DNA from: Phycisphaerales bacterium UBA1161
GTDB taxonomy: Bacteria > Planctomycetota > Phycisphaerae > Tepidisphaerales > Tepidisphaeraceae
DNA: 64,000 nt
Assembly: GCA_002311745.1 (NCBI GenBank)
Contig: DBZL01000028.1
Span: forward strand, 1 to 64,000
Direction of reading: 5' to 3'
Below, in pieces: positions 1 to 8,245 of the stretch. Position numbers and translations under genes: made by a program. Every line of letters starts with the position of its first letter. The stretch's first letter is position 1. Under the pieces are notes generated by a model. That model worked only from the letters and a program-made list of their open reading frames with translations, was not told where the DNA came from and searched no databases.

Positions 1-150
1 AAGCGTGAAGTCTATGCCAAGACGAGGGTTCCATTCCCGATTTATCGGGAGAGAGACCCCGGGTAGACCACCCGGTTGATAGGCCGGAGCTGTACGGATC
101 GAAAGGTCTTTAGGTTACCGGTACTAACGGTCGATTGCTTGATCACTTTT
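1..150 (+). rRNA. rrl: 23S ribosomal RNA, 3' end (partial)
   Basis: The window opens inside the last part of a 23S rRNA gene. The conserved 3' signature (GGTTGATAGGCCGG, then CGGTACTAACGGTCGATTG and CTTGATCAC) is readable. The 5' part lies outside the window and the 3' end is placed near 150 by comparison with the known 23S terminus, so it is uncertain by a few bases. A 5S gene follows on the same strand, as expected for an rrn operon. Confidence 0.93.
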
Positions 151-164
151 ATCAATTGCCGATA

Positions 165-244
165 AGTTGCTGGTTGCTAGTTGCTGGTTGCTGGTAAAAA
201 ACTGGCAACCGTCTCTAGCAACTGGCAACTAGTAACGAGCAACT
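165..244. repeat. TTGCTAG/TTGCTGG heptamer inverted repeat (family A, copy 1)
   Basis: The 23S-5S spacer contains a left arm (165-194) of four tandem TTGCTGG/TTGCTAG-type heptamers and a right arm (215-244) that is approximately its reverse complement, joined by about 20 nt. It would fold into a long imperfect hairpin. The same heptamer palindrome occurs at 36101-36189 between rsmH and a LysM gene, so it is a dispersed element and not an rrn-specific processing stem. Confidence 0.8.
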
Positions 245-342
245 TCCCAAAAGGCGTTCGACGACGCGTCGCGGAGAGAAGAACCTCAGCTTCACTTAAA
301 ACACAGTCCCGATGCGCCTTAACCGGCTGTCGGGATTTTCGT

Positions 343-449
343 TGGTGGCTACACCGGTAGGGTCACACCCGTTCCCATTCCGAACACGGTCGTTAAGCCT
401 GCCGGGCCGATGATACTGCTTCCGCGGGAAAGTAGGTCACTGCCAGCGT
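343..449 (+). rRNA. rrf: 5S ribosomal RNA
   Basis: Typical bacterial 5S sequence: TGGTGGCTACACCGG at the 5' end, GGTCACACCCGTTCCCATTC in the middle, and GGGAAAGTAGGTCACTGCCA at the 3' end. Length is about 107 nt, with ends placed by consensus. It follows 23S rRNA on the same strand and is followed at once by a hairpin terminator. Its last third is repeated, with the terminator, at 1190-1275. Confidence 0.93.
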
Positions 450-486
450 TAAACAAGAACCCCGGTCCCTTTCGGATCGGGGTTCT
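403..486 (+). repeat. Direct repeat, copy 1: 5S 3' segment plus terminator
   Basis: Positions 418-468 are identical over 51 nt to 1206-1256, and the flanking 11-mer CGGGCCGATGA (403-413) is also found at 1190-1200. The terminator's right arm is conserved too (474-486 versus 1263-1275). This copy is the functional 5S gene end. The two copies bracket the DUF433/DUF5615 pair. Confidence 0.85.
456..486 (+). terminator. rrn operon terminator hairpin
   Basis: AGAACCCCGGTCC and GGATCGGGGTTCT form a stem of about 13 bp with one G-U pair and a short loop, ending in a T-containing tail. It sits about 7 nt after the 5S 3' end. A second copy with a different loop but the same stem sequence lies at 1244-1275. 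Confidence 0.8.
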
Positions 487-576
487 GTTGTTGCAATGAA
501 TCGCTTATTGCAATCAATGCCGCCGCGGCGATGATATCGGCTTGGCACAGTGAGCTGTGGCGGAAAGGCGCGCTTC

Positions 577-798
577 ATGGGCCAGTTTGATCGAATCACG
601 TTTGACCCTCGCATCATGGGCGGGCGCGCGTGCATCCGCGGGATGCGGATTCCCGTGTCGGTGATCCTCAAACAGATTGCGCATGGAGTCTCGCACCAGG
701 AATTACTGGCCGATTACCCGGACCTTGAACCCCAGGACATCCAACAGGCTCTGGAATACGCCGCCTGGCTGTCGCAAGAGGAAGTGAGAACTGCCTAA
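577..798 (+). CDS. DUF433 antitoxin
   Basis: A protein of about 73 aa matching the DUF433 pattern almost throughout: FDRITFDPRIMGGRACIRG, then an RIPV stretch and a helical LL.DYP.L...DI..AL.YA segment. DUF433 proteins are winged-helix-like antitoxins that pair with PIN-like DUF5615 toxins, and such a toxin follows 2 nt downstream. The ATG at 577 is preferred over one at 550 because GGAAAGG lies 8 nt upstream and the family normally starts just before the FDRI motif. It probably neutralises and autoregulates the toxin operon (family knowledge, not shown here). The pair lies between the functional 5S gene and a duplicated 5S tail. Confidence 0.85.
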   Translation: MGQFDRITFDPRIMGGRACIRGMRIPVSVILKQIAHGVSHQELLADYPDLEPQDIQQALEYAAWLSQEEVRTA

Positions 799-800
799 AC

Positions 801-1169
801 ATGAGGTTCCTCGCGGACATGGGGGTGTCCCAGCGGATCGTCCAATGGCTGCGGCAAAACGGACATGATGCGGTGCATCTGCGCGAACTGGGGCTTCGCA
901 ATCTCTCCGACCAGGAAGTGTTTGAAAAAGCGGCCAGGGAACAGCGGATCATTCTGACGTTCGACTTGGACTTCGGGGAAATCCTGGCGCTGTCGGGCGA
1001 GCGCGTCGTCAGCGTCGTCTTGTTCCGCATGAACAACACGACCGCGCCGCTGTTGATTCAGCGGCTCCAAGCCGTGTTCAGCGACGCGGCAGAATCGCTG
1101 AAGGAAGGGGCCGTTGTGGTCGTGGAAGACGCGCGCCACCGTGTGCGGCGGCTGCCCTTGGCCGGCTGA
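801..1169 (+). CDS. DUF5615 PIN-like toxin
   Basis: A 122-aa protein of the DUF5615 (PIN-like, Mut7-C-related) family. It starts MRFLADMGVS, followed by W...GHDAVHLRELGL and the acidic motif TFDLDFGEIL; the aspartates at the N-terminus and in FDLDF are the expected metal ligands of a PIN-type nuclease. The start codon is 2 nt after the DUF433 stop, so the two are translationally coupled. Full length for the family, with no visible lesion. The likely role is an endoribonuclease toxin of a type II TA module; its target is unknown. Confidence 0.85.
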   Translation: MRFLADMGVSQRIVQWLRQNGHDAVHLRELGLRNLSDQEVFEKAAREQRIILTFDLDFGEILALSGERVVSVVLFRMNNTTAPLLIQRLQAVFSDAAESLKEGAVVVVEDARHRVRRLPLAG

Positions 1170-1189
1170 AGCGCAACGCCTCGTCGAGG

Positions 1190-1275
1190 CGGGCCGATGA
1201 GGAAAGCTTCCGCGGGAAAGTAGGTCACTGCCAGCGTTAAACAAGAACCCCGGTCCTCCAAAGGATCGGGGTTCT
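1190..1275 (+). repeat. Direct repeat, copy 2: orphan 5S rRNA tail plus second terminator
   Basis: A 5S-like 3' fragment starts with CGGGCCGATGA (1190-1200), shows a 4-5 nt difference, then continues as a 51-nt perfect match to 418-468. The terminator stem is retained (1244-1275) although its loop differs. It is too short to be a functional 5S gene. It looks like the scar of an insertion into, or a duplication of, the 5S 3' end, and now serves as the terminator of the TA pair. Confidence 0.85.
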
Positions 1276-1378
1276 TTGTTGCGCCTGACATTTGCCGCAC
1301 CTTGCCAACGCCGGTTAGATTTGTTGAAAGCGTCTTGTCATCCCTGGCGGGATTCTGGAATATGCACGAACATCCATT

Positions 1379-2362
1379 GTGGCATTTGAAATGCGCCTGA
1401 GTCTTCAACTTCATCCGGCGGACCGGGCGATCTTTGCGATCCTGGCCCTGGCCGTCGCCTTGTCGGTCGTCGCCGGCGGCAGACCGGAAGTCCGGTCCCT
1501 GCTGTTGGCCCACCTTGTCCTGTTGGCCGGCTACGGACTCTTCGTGTTGGCCGCTGTCAGATGGAGCCGGGCCGGATGGGTCGCATACGTGCGGCCACTG
1601 GCTGCCATGTGGACGATCTTCACTCTCTATTACACCGCCGGCCGGCTCGGCATGGCGGCGATGCCCTATCGAGCCGACGCCTCCCTGGCGCGCATCGACA
1701 CGTGGATGTTCGCCGGAATCAATCCCACATTCTTTATCCAGCGTTGGCAGACACCCGCGCGAGTCGAACTCTTCGCATTCTTCTACGGCTTGTTCATCCC
1801 CTACGTCAATCTTTCCCTTGTGCTTGGCGCCTTGGGCCGACCACCGCTGGAGCGCGACCAATTTCTCACCGGCTGGGTCTTCACCTATTGCATTAGTTAT
1901 GTTGGCTACCTGTTCCTGCCGTGTCAAGGTCCGGGCGGATTCTTTGCCGGCTCCTACTCCGTTCCGCTGCAGGGAGGTTTCTTCTTTGCTCTGGTTGTCA
2001 CGGCCGTTGCCCACTCCGGCGGCCTGATCGGCGTATTCCCCAGCCTGCACGGCGGTTCGTCGCTCTACCTGTGCCTCTTCGACCTCAAGACCAACCGACT
2101 GCGCGGTCTGACCTACTTGCCCATTGTCGTGATGATCTACGGAGCGACTATTTTTCTGCGGTATCACTATGTTATTGACCTGGTTGCCGGAACGATCATC
2201 GCCGTGAGTTGCACGCATTGGGGGCGATGGGCTTTTCTTCGATGGGCACGAGCGCGACGGGATGCTGGATTGCCGGCCTTACCCGGAGGAGAGGGCGATG
2301 TTCTATCGGATATTCCGGCTGACGGTCGCGATTACACTGCGGCTGTTCTTCCGGCGAATTGA
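1379..2362 (+). CDS. PAP2-superfamily membrane protein (phosphatase / phosphotransferase-like)
   Basis: A protein of about 327 aa with roughly six hydrophobic segments. It carries the PAP2_3 type active-site motifs: FPSLHGGSS (PSLH at residues 221-224) and RYHYVIDLVAG (residues 261-271, with H263 and D267). Members include lipid-phosphate phosphatases and inositol-phosphoryl transferases that act on membrane lipids, so a lipid head-group reaction at the membrane is likely; the substrate cannot be read. The start is uncertain: GTG 1379 or the in-frame ATG 1391, neither with a clear Shine-Dalgarno. The last 65 nt overlap the acyltransferase gene, the first sign of a tightly packed three-gene operon. 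Confidence 0.78.
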   Translation: MAFEMRLSLQLHPADRAIFAILALAVALSVVAGGRPEVRSLLLAHLVLLAGYGLFVLAAVRWSRAGWVAYVRPLAAMWTIFTLYYTAGRLGMAAMPYRADASLARIDTWMFAGINPTFFIQRWQTPARVELFAFFYGLFIPYVNLSLVLGALGRPPLERDQFLTGWVFTYCISYVGYLFLPCQGPGGFFAGSYSVPLQGGFFFALVVTAVAHSGGLIGVFPSLHGGSSLYLCLFDLKTNRLRGLTYLPIVVMIYGATIFLRYHYVIDLVAGTIIAVSCTHWGRWAFLRWARARRDAGLPALPGGEGDVLSDIPADGRDYTAAVLPAN

Positions 2363-3671
2363 AGTCGATGGTCCGCGCGACTTGCCGGCCGGGCCGTTGC
2401 TGCTGGTATCGAACCACACCAATGCGCTGGTCGATCCCCTCATTCCCCTGATCGCGCTGAAGCGGCGACTCACCTTGACGGGCAAAAATGTCCTGAACAA
2501 GAACCCCTTGTTGGCGCTGCTGAACTGGGGACTGGGAACGATTCCATTTCATCGGCGTGAGGATATCGGCCAAGGGGCCGACCCGCGGCAGAACGTGCAG
2601 AGCATGCGGCGTTGCCGAGAGATTCTGGCGCGCGGTGGCGCCGTCTGCGTTTTCCCCGAAGGCATCAGCCATTCGGACTTGAAGATGCGACCGTTTCATG
2701 TCGGCGCGTCGCGAATCGCGCTCGACTTCGTGCATAAGGACGGCAATCCCGGCAACCTGCAAATCGTGCCTTTGGGATTGCTATACACGGCCAAAGGCGA
2801 ATTCCGTTCCGAAGCCTGCGTGCGGATTGGCCAACCGTTCGACGCCGGCCATTGGGTCGCCGCACACCCCGAAGCCAACCAGGAGGAATTGACGCAGGAA
2901 TTTCGCCGGAGGATCGAAGCATTGACGATCAGCTACGAAAACCGCCGCGAAATGCTGATTGTGAACTGGGCCAACGATATCGTCGCCTCGGAGGCGCAGA
3001 TGCCCCAGCCGCTGGGAAGCACCCCGTCGCGGACGATGGAGTCCTTCAACCGTCTGGCCCGGCTGCAAGCGGGATACCGAACCTTGCTCGCGGACCACGC
3101 AGCGGATATCGCCGCCCTGTCCGAGCGCGTGCGGCGGTATCGTGCCGAGTTGAAGCACCGGGGAATCAATCCAGCCGAAGTCTTTCTGCCGATGCACCCG
3201 CTTCGGGCGATTCTCTTTCTGACGCGGGAACTGGAGCTGATTCTGATCGGCGCGCCGCTGGCGTTCTTCGGGATCATCAATCATCTGTTGCCGTACCTGA
3301 TCGTCCGCCAGGTGGCCGGGCGGCTGTCGTCGGACAAGGACCATTGGGCGACGAACGTCGTCTACCCGAGCTTGATCATTTTTCCGCTGTTCTATGCGAT
3401 CCAACTCGCGGTAGCGTGGCTGCTGCTGCCGGTGATGTGGGCGGCCGTTTATACCATTGCACTACCGTACACAGGGTACTACGCATTGCTTTACCAGGAA
3501 CGTGTAGGCAGTGCCTGGCGGCGTGCGCGGACATTCGTCTACTTCTTGTTCAGGCCCCAAACCCAGCAATGGCTTGTGGCTGAGGGCCAGGAGATACTGG
3601 CGGGGATTCAGGAGCTGGCTGGGCACCTGGAACCTGAGAGTGCCGCACCGCCGGGAAAGGAGCGCCCATGA
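2298..3671 (+). CDS. PlsC-family 1-acylglycerol-3-phosphate acyltransferase-like protein
   Basis: 457 aa. The N-terminal half is a PlsC domain: SNHTNALVDP gives the H-x5-D catalytic motif (H40, D46), and VFPEGISHS (around residue 119) is the FPEG glycerol-phosphate binding block. Two hydrophobic hairpins lie in the C-terminal half (roughly residues 300-400), so the protein is membrane-anchored and longer than E. coli PlsC (about 245 aa). ATG 2298 is chosen because GGAGGAGAGGG ends 4 nt before it; an upstream in-frame start at 2262 has no such site. It overlaps the PAP2 gene by 65 nt and the next gene by 4 nt (ATGA), which implies coupled translation and a shared lipid-related pathway. Confidence 0.85.
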   Translation: MFYRIFRLTVAITLRLFFRRIEVDGPRDLPAGPLLLVSNHTNALVDPLIPLIALKRRLTLTGKNVLNKNPLLALLNWGLGTIPFHRREDIGQGADPRQNVQSMRRCREILARGGAVCVFPEGISHSDLKMRPFHVGASRIALDFVHKDGNPGNLQIVPLGLLYTAKGEFRSEACVRIGQPFDAGHWVAAHPEANQEELTQEFRRRIEALTISYENRREMLIVNWANDIVASEAQMPQPLGSTPSRTMESFNRLARLQAGYRTLLADHAADIAALSERVRRYRAELKHRGINPAEVFLPMHPLRAILFLTRELELILIGAPLAFFGIINHLLPYLIVRQVAGRLSSDKDHWATNVVYPSLIIFPLFYAIQLAVAWLLLPVMWAAVYTIALPYTGYYALLYQERVGSAWRRARTFVYFLFRPQTQQWLVAEGQEILAGIQELAGHLEPESAAPPGKERP

Positions 3672-6196
3672 CCGACGTGGTATTTTTCGATCAAGCCGAC
3701 TTGGCGGCAGCGTCACTTGTGGGCGGCAAGGGCGCGAATCTCATCCTGCTGACGTGTGCGGGCTTTCCGGTGCCTCCGGGATTTGTCGTTACTGCCGAGG
3801 CCTATCGAAAGTTCCTGGAACGGGCGGCCTGGCTCCATGCGGCGATTGTCGAGCTCGATTACCAGCGGCCCGAGGTTCTACGGGAGCAATGCGCACACAT
3901 TCGTCGGCGGCTGATCGACGCAGAGTTGCCGGCCGATGTTCAGGAGTCTATCCGCGCGGCTCTTGGGAGAATAGAACCCGCGAGGCTGGAGCCAAGTGCG
4001 TTCGCCGTACGATCCTCCTCGACGTTTGAAGATTTGGCACAAGCCGCGTTTGCCGGCCAGCATGATACGTACCTGAATGTGCACGACCCCGAGCGGATTC
4101 TTGAGCGGGTGCGTGCTTGCTTTGCCTCGCTTTGGGAAGACCGCGCCGTTCTCTATCGACACCATCAGGGCTTTTCGCAATCCGAGGCCCGCATGGCCGT
4201 CGTCGTGCAACGGCAAATCGAATGCGAGGTGGCGGGCGTTGGCTTCTCCATCGATCCGATCGGCGGCCGAATGGACCGGATGATCATCAACGCCAATTAC
4301 GGAATCGGTGAGTCGGTGGTATCGGGTGAAGGAGAGATTGATCAGTTTGAGATTCTCAAGCCGAGCCTCGAGGTGGTGGGGCGGAACATCGGCCACAAGG
4401 ATCACCAGGTTTTAGCGACCGACGGCAATGTTGAGAGCCGTCCGGTCCCGGCGGAGTTGGCAGACCTGCCCTGCCTGACCGATGAGCAGTTGGTCAAAAT
4501 GGCCGACCTACTGAAGCGGGTCGAGGATCATTATGGCTGGCCGCAGGACATCGAGTGGGGCTGGCATCTGGGGCGGTTATATCTGCTGCAATCACGGCCG
4601 GTGACGACGATCCAACCGGATTGGACGCGGGACGAATCGGCCGAGCGCTTCCCGAATCCCATGACTCCGCTGAGTTGGGACTTCATCAGCGTCGCGTTTC
4701 GCGCGTCGTTGAGCCACTCGCTGTCACTCATGGGATTGCCGGCGTTGAAGGGCGATTGGTTCCAGATTTTCGATCACTACATTTTCGGAAACCAGAATGC
4801 CGTGCGGCTGGTGGCCATGTTCCGGCCGCTGAAAGCCCGCAGTGCATTGGAACTTGTGGCGGAGATTCCCGCATTGCGCCGGCGGTTCGCGTGGGTCATG
4901 GATTTGCCCCTGAACTGGGCGCGCGACCTGGACCGCTACCTGATCCGGCTTGGACGCTTGGAGGCCCGCCCCGATCCGGCGACACTTGAGGAGGCATGGA
5001 GTTTTATCTCTGACGTACTGGAGACGGCTGCGGACTATTTCCGACCGAACATCGCCATCTCCATGACGCAAACCGGACTTCATCGTTTACTGCATGGGCT
5101 GATCGCGATGCTGGTCGGACCGGCCCAGGCGCTGGCGATCCTCGACGGGCTGCTCACGGGATGCCAGACCAAGACGGCGATCGTAAACCGGGAAATCCAT
5201 GACATGGCGGCGCTGGCCGCGCAGACCCCGGCGCTAAGCAGCGAGCTTCTGGAGCGAGGCGGTCGTCCGTTTTTCGAGGCGGACCGCTTGACGGCGTATC
5301 CGGCGTTTGCCGCCCGGTTCCGGCGATTCCTGGAGGATCACGGGCATAGGGAAATAGACATGGATTACAGCCGGCCGACCTGGTCCGGCCAACCTTGGGT
5401 GGTGCTCGATTCAGTGCGGCTGCTGTTGCGCGCGCCGACGACAGAGAATCCCACGGAGAGTATGCGGGCCCAGCGCCTCCGTTACGCCCAAACCGAGCAG
5501 CGGTTCATGGCCGCCATTCCAGAGGAATTGCGTTTCTTTTTTCGCGAACTGATCGGGCTGACGCGAAGCTACACCATCCTGGACGACCTTGAGCATTACC
5601 AGACAACGCGAATCAACCCTCTGGCCTACCGGGCCGCGCTGGCGATGGGACATCTGCTGCGCGGCCTTGGCGTATTGGATGAACCGCGGGATGTGTTTTT
5701 CCTGAACAAAACGGACGTCGAGGCTCTCGTGGCCGGGCAGACGCCAGAGGTGATCAAGAGTTGTCGAGAAAAGGCGTTGACGAACAAAGCGTCATATCTT
5801 CTGGCCTGCACGCGCTCGCCCGAGTGGACGCAGCAACAAATCCGTTCAGCCAGCGACGCGACGTCCGACAACCTATTGCGCGGATTGCCCGGCAGCCCCG
5901 GCCAGGCGATTGGACCATGTTTCCGGGTTCGCGGCCCCGAGGATTTCGGTCGATTCCCGAACCGGGCGGTTCTGGTTGCGCGGACCACCAATCCCGCCTG
6001 GACGCCGCTATTCTATGCCGCATCGGCGGTGATTACTGAAAGCGGCGGACCCTTGTCACACGGTGCGGTGACAGCGCGGGAGATGGGCCTCCCGGCCGTC
6101 ATGTCTGTTCGGGGGATCATGAACCGCATCACGGATGGGCAGACGGTGTTGGTCGATGGGACAAGCGGCACTGTGGAGATCAAGGGCGCGCTATAG
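3668..6196 (+). CDS. PEP-synthase-like phosphotransferase (ATP-grasp plus phosphohistidine domain)
   Basis: 842 aa. The N-terminus is a PPDK_N/PEP-synthase ATP-grasp domain: VGGKGANL at residues 18-25, PVPPGFVVTAEAY, then AVRSSSTFEDL with Arg115. The C-terminus is the swivelling phosphohistidine domain with TESGGPLSHGAVTAREMG; His798 is the expected phosphoryl carrier. The PEP-binding TIM barrel of PpsA/PPDK is absent, and the size and ATP-His architecture resemble rifampin phosphotransferase-type enzymes, which move phosphate from ATP via His to a small molecule. The middle (about 320-720) is divergent and probably defines the acceptor. ATGA overlap with the acyltransferase suggests the acceptor is a lipid or lipid head group, which is inference. 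Confidence 0.8.
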   Translation: MTDVVFFDQADLAAASLVGGKGANLILLTCAGFPVPPGFVVTAEAYRKFLERAAWLHAAIVELDYQRPEVLREQCAHIRRRLIDAELPADVQESIRAALGRIEPARLEPSAFAVRSSSTFEDLAQAAFAGQHDTYLNVHDPERILERVRACFASLWEDRAVLYRHHQGFSQSEARMAVVVQRQIECEVAGVGFSIDPIGGRMDRMIINANYGIGESVVSGEGEIDQFEILKPSLEVVGRNIGHKDHQVLATDGNVESRPVPAELADLPCLTDEQLVKMADLLKRVEDHYGWPQDIEWGWHLGRLYLLQSRPVTTIQPDWTRDESAERFPNPMTPLSWDFISVAFRASLSHSLSLMGLPALKGDWFQIFDHYIFGNQNAVRLVAMFRPLKARSALELVAEIPALRRRFAWVMDLPLNWARDLDRYLIRLGRLEARPDPATLEEAWSFISDVLETAADYFRPNIAISMTQTGLHRLLHGLIAMLVGPAQALAILDGLLTGCQTKTAIVNREIHDMAALAAQTPALSSELLERGGRPFFEADRLTAYPAFAARFRRFLEDHGHREIDMDYSRPTWSGQPWVVLDSVRLLLRAPTTENPTESMRAQRLRYAQTEQRFMAAIPEELRFFFRELIGLTRSYTILDDLEHYQTTRINPLAYRAALAMGHLLRGLGVLDEPRDVFFLNKTDVEALVAGQTPEVIKSCREKALTNKASYLLACTRSPEWTQQQIRSASDATSDNLLRGLPGSPGQAIGPCFRVRGPEDFGRFPNRAVLVARTTNPAWTPLFYAASAVITESGGPLSHGAVTAREMGLPAVMSVRGIMNRITDGQTVLVDGTSGTVEIKGAL

Positions 6197-6353
6197 ACCC
6201 CTCCCCGGACGCCATGGCAATTCTCCGCTTTCCACGCGGATTATGGGCATAAAACGTGAGCGTTGCGTCGGCTGGACGATTACGCTGAAGCGAAGGCTGA
6301 GCATCTTCGCGGCTTGATTTCGGCCGATCCAACAGACTGCCAGGAGCATCCGG

Positions 6354-7172
6354 ATGTGTACTGACGGCAAATCGCTTGACCTCGACGCACGATCCGGCGA
6401 GGAACTCGCGGCCATGTGCCAGGCCATCGACGATGCGCAGCAAAAAATCGAAGCGCTGGGTCTAACGGATCATACGGACAACCGGAACCGCGCCGCGGAG
6501 CGCTACGATCTGCGGACCATCTCCCTCGCGACTCTGGCCGGGCTGATCGAGCACACCCGGCTGAGCGCCGATGACGAAGAACCGCCGCCGCGATCGGACA
6601 TCGCCAAGCTCTGCGCCCAGGCCCAGCAGTACGGATTTTACGGCGCTTGCGTCAACCGCCCGCACGTGCAGTATGCCAGGTCGCAGTTGGCGAGCACCCG
6701 CTGCAAGGTCGTTACGGTAATCGATTTTCCGCGCGGCGATGCGCCCACGGAGGTCAAAATCCGGCAGGTTCACGAGTCGCAAGAGGCGGATGAGTTGGAC
6801 ATGGTGATGGCTGTCCTAGCTCTGAAAAGGGGATGGTACAGGGAAGTGTACCAAGACATTCGCGGCGTCGTGGAGGCGGCCGGCGGCCGGGCGGTGAAGG
6901 TGATCCTTGAAACCGGAAAGCTCACGCCGCAAGAGATCGTGATGGCCTGTCTTTTGTCGAAGCAGGCCGGGGCGCGTTTTGTAAAAACCTCCACGGGCAA
7001 GGGCCCGCGCGGAGCTTCGCTGCAAGATATTCACATCATGTCCCAATGCGTTGGCGCATACCTGGGGATCAAGGCGGCGGGGGGCATCTCGACTTACAGC
7101 TTCGCGCGCGATTTGGTTCTGGCCGGGGCGACCAGAATCGGCAGTTCCAAGTCCGTCGATTGGGTGAAATGA
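6354..7172 (+). CDS. deoC: Deoxyribose-phosphate aldolase
   Basis: 272 aa, DeoC/LacD-family TIM barrel that cleaves 2-deoxyribose 5-phosphate to acetaldehyde and glyceraldehyde 3-phosphate in the cytosol. Visible signatures: IEHTRL near residue 66, GACVNRPHV (98-105), the ELDMV acidic motif (D149), KVILETG (182-188), and ARFVKTSTGKG with the Schiff-base Lys211; the C-terminal KAAGGI and GATRIGSS bind phosphate. About 50 extra N-terminal residues precede the usual DeoC start. The ATG at 6354 has AGGAG 8 nt upstream. It is 150 nt after the PEP-synthase-like gene and converges on the DsbA-like gene with only 8 nt between stops. Confidence 0.92.
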   Translation: MCTDGKSLDLDARSGEELAAMCQAIDDAQQKIEALGLTDHTDNRNRAAERYDLRTISLATLAGLIEHTRLSADDEEPPPRSDIAKLCAQAQQYGFYGACVNRPHVQYARSQLASTRCKVVTVIDFPRGDAPTEVKIRQVHESQEADELDMVMAVLALKRGWYREVYQDIRGVVEAAGGRAVKVILETGKLTPQEIVMACLLSKQAGARFVKTSTGKGPRGASLQDIHIMSQCVGAYLGIKAAGGISTYSFARDLVLAGATRIGSSKSVDWVK

Positions 7173-7180
7173 ATCGGCGT

Positions 7181-7723
7181 TTAAGCAGTCGCCTTCGCCT
7201 GCACGAGCCGCGCGTCGATGGCTGCGACAAGATCATCGAACTCAAACGGCCCGTCATGGCGGTGACCGTTTATAAAAAACGTCGGGGTGCCATTGACCCC
7301 GCTCCGCACGCCGCCGAGGAAATCGTCCCGGACCCGCGCAGCATATTCGTGGTCGCTCAGCGCGGTGCCCAGAGCCGGCGCGGATAATTTCAGCTCTTCC
7401 GCCAGCTCGAGCAGCAGGGGGACGCCCAGGGCGGGCTGGTTGTCGTAGATGCCATCGTGCATTTCCCAGAACCGCCCGTGTGCCGCCGCGAATTCGGCGG
7501 CTTCCGCCGCGACCTGGGCACTGGGGTGCATTTCACTCAAGGGGAAATTCCGAAAGACGAAGGCCAGTCGCTGGCCGAAATGTCTTTGCACGCGTTTGAC
7601 GATGGGGTAGGCGTGCCCGCAGTGCGGACATTCGTAGTCGCCGTATTCGACCAGCACGACCAGGGCATTTTTATCGCCCTGCATGTGATCGGTGGGTGTG
7701 ACCGGCACTTTCAGGATGGCCAT
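7181..7723 (-). CDS. DsbA-family thioredoxin-fold protein
   Basis: 180 aa with a CPHC active site (Cys32, Cys35) and a downstream cis-proline loop (NGTPTFFING), the layout of DsbA/2-hydroxychromene-isomerase-like oxidoreductases. No signal peptide is seen from the chosen start, so a cytoplasmic role is likely. The start at 7723 is preferred to an upstream one because AAAGGAG precedes it and the upstream reading would overlap the peroxiredoxin stop. It is the last gene of a minus-strand operon dps - peroxiredoxin - dsbA-like (10-nt gap), which points to peroxide and thiol stress defence. Confidence 0.85.
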   Translation of the reverse strand: MAILKVPVTPTDHMQGDKNALVVLVEYGDYECPHCGHAYPIVKRVQRHFGQRLAFVFRNFPLSEMHPSAQVAAEAAEFAAAHGRFWEMHDGIYDNQPALGVPLLLELAEELKLSAPALGTALSDHEYAARVRDDFLGGVRSGVNGTPTFFINGHRHDGPFEFDDLVAAIDARLVQAKATA

Positions 7724-7733
7724 GACTTCTCCT

Positions 7734-8201
7734 TTACTTGGGCAGTTCTTCCAACGCCTGCAGAATGCCGTCGGCGCCGGGATTGACGGCAACCGGGGAA
7801 AGGTAACTCCAAAAGATCGTCCCGTTCCTGTCGATCACGAAAAGGGCGCGCTCGCAATTCCCGTCGCCAGTGCGGTACGCGCCGTACTTTTTTGCAACCT
7901 CCCCCTTGGGCTCGAAATCGGCAAGCAGCGGGAAATGCAAGTGACGGTCCTTGGCGAATGCTTCATGGCACCAGACCCCATCCACCGAGATTCCCAGCAA
8001 TTCCGCTCCGTGCTTGGCAAACTCCGGAAGGATTTCGTTATACAGCGACATCTGGTCGCCGCAGACCGGGCTCCAGTCGGCGGGATAAAAGGCAAGGATC
8101 ACCGGCCTTCCCCGCAACTCGCTGAGGGTGAGCTTTTGATCGGGAGTGACGTGAAGCGTGAAATCCGGAGCAGGATTTCCCGGAGCTAAAATCAGCGACA
8201 T
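7734..8201 (-). CDS. Peroxiredoxin (AhpC/TSA family)
   Basis: 155 aa thioredoxin-fold peroxidase. The peroxidatic cysteine lies in PADWSPVCGDQ (Cys47), the family's P-x3-(T/S)-x2-C motif, preceded by FTLHV and GRPVILAFYP core strands. It would reduce H2O2 or organic peroxides. The start at 8201 follows GGGAGGT; an upstream in-frame start at 8249 would overlap dps. The gene sits between dps (44 nt upstream) and the DsbA-like gene (10 nt downstream), so the thiol oxidoreductase may recycle it, which is inference. Confidence 0.9.
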   Translation of the reverse strand: MSLILAPGNPAPDFTLHVTPDQKLTLSELRGRPVILAFYPADWSPVCGDQMSLYNEILPEFAKHGAELLGISVDGVWCHEAFAKDRHLHFPLLADFEPKGEVAKKYGAYRTGDGNCERALFVIDRNGTIFWSYLSPVAVNPGADGILQALEELPK

Positions 8202-8245
8202 CCAACACCTCCCTGGAACCGCTGCTCCCTCACGGGAATCGCCTC

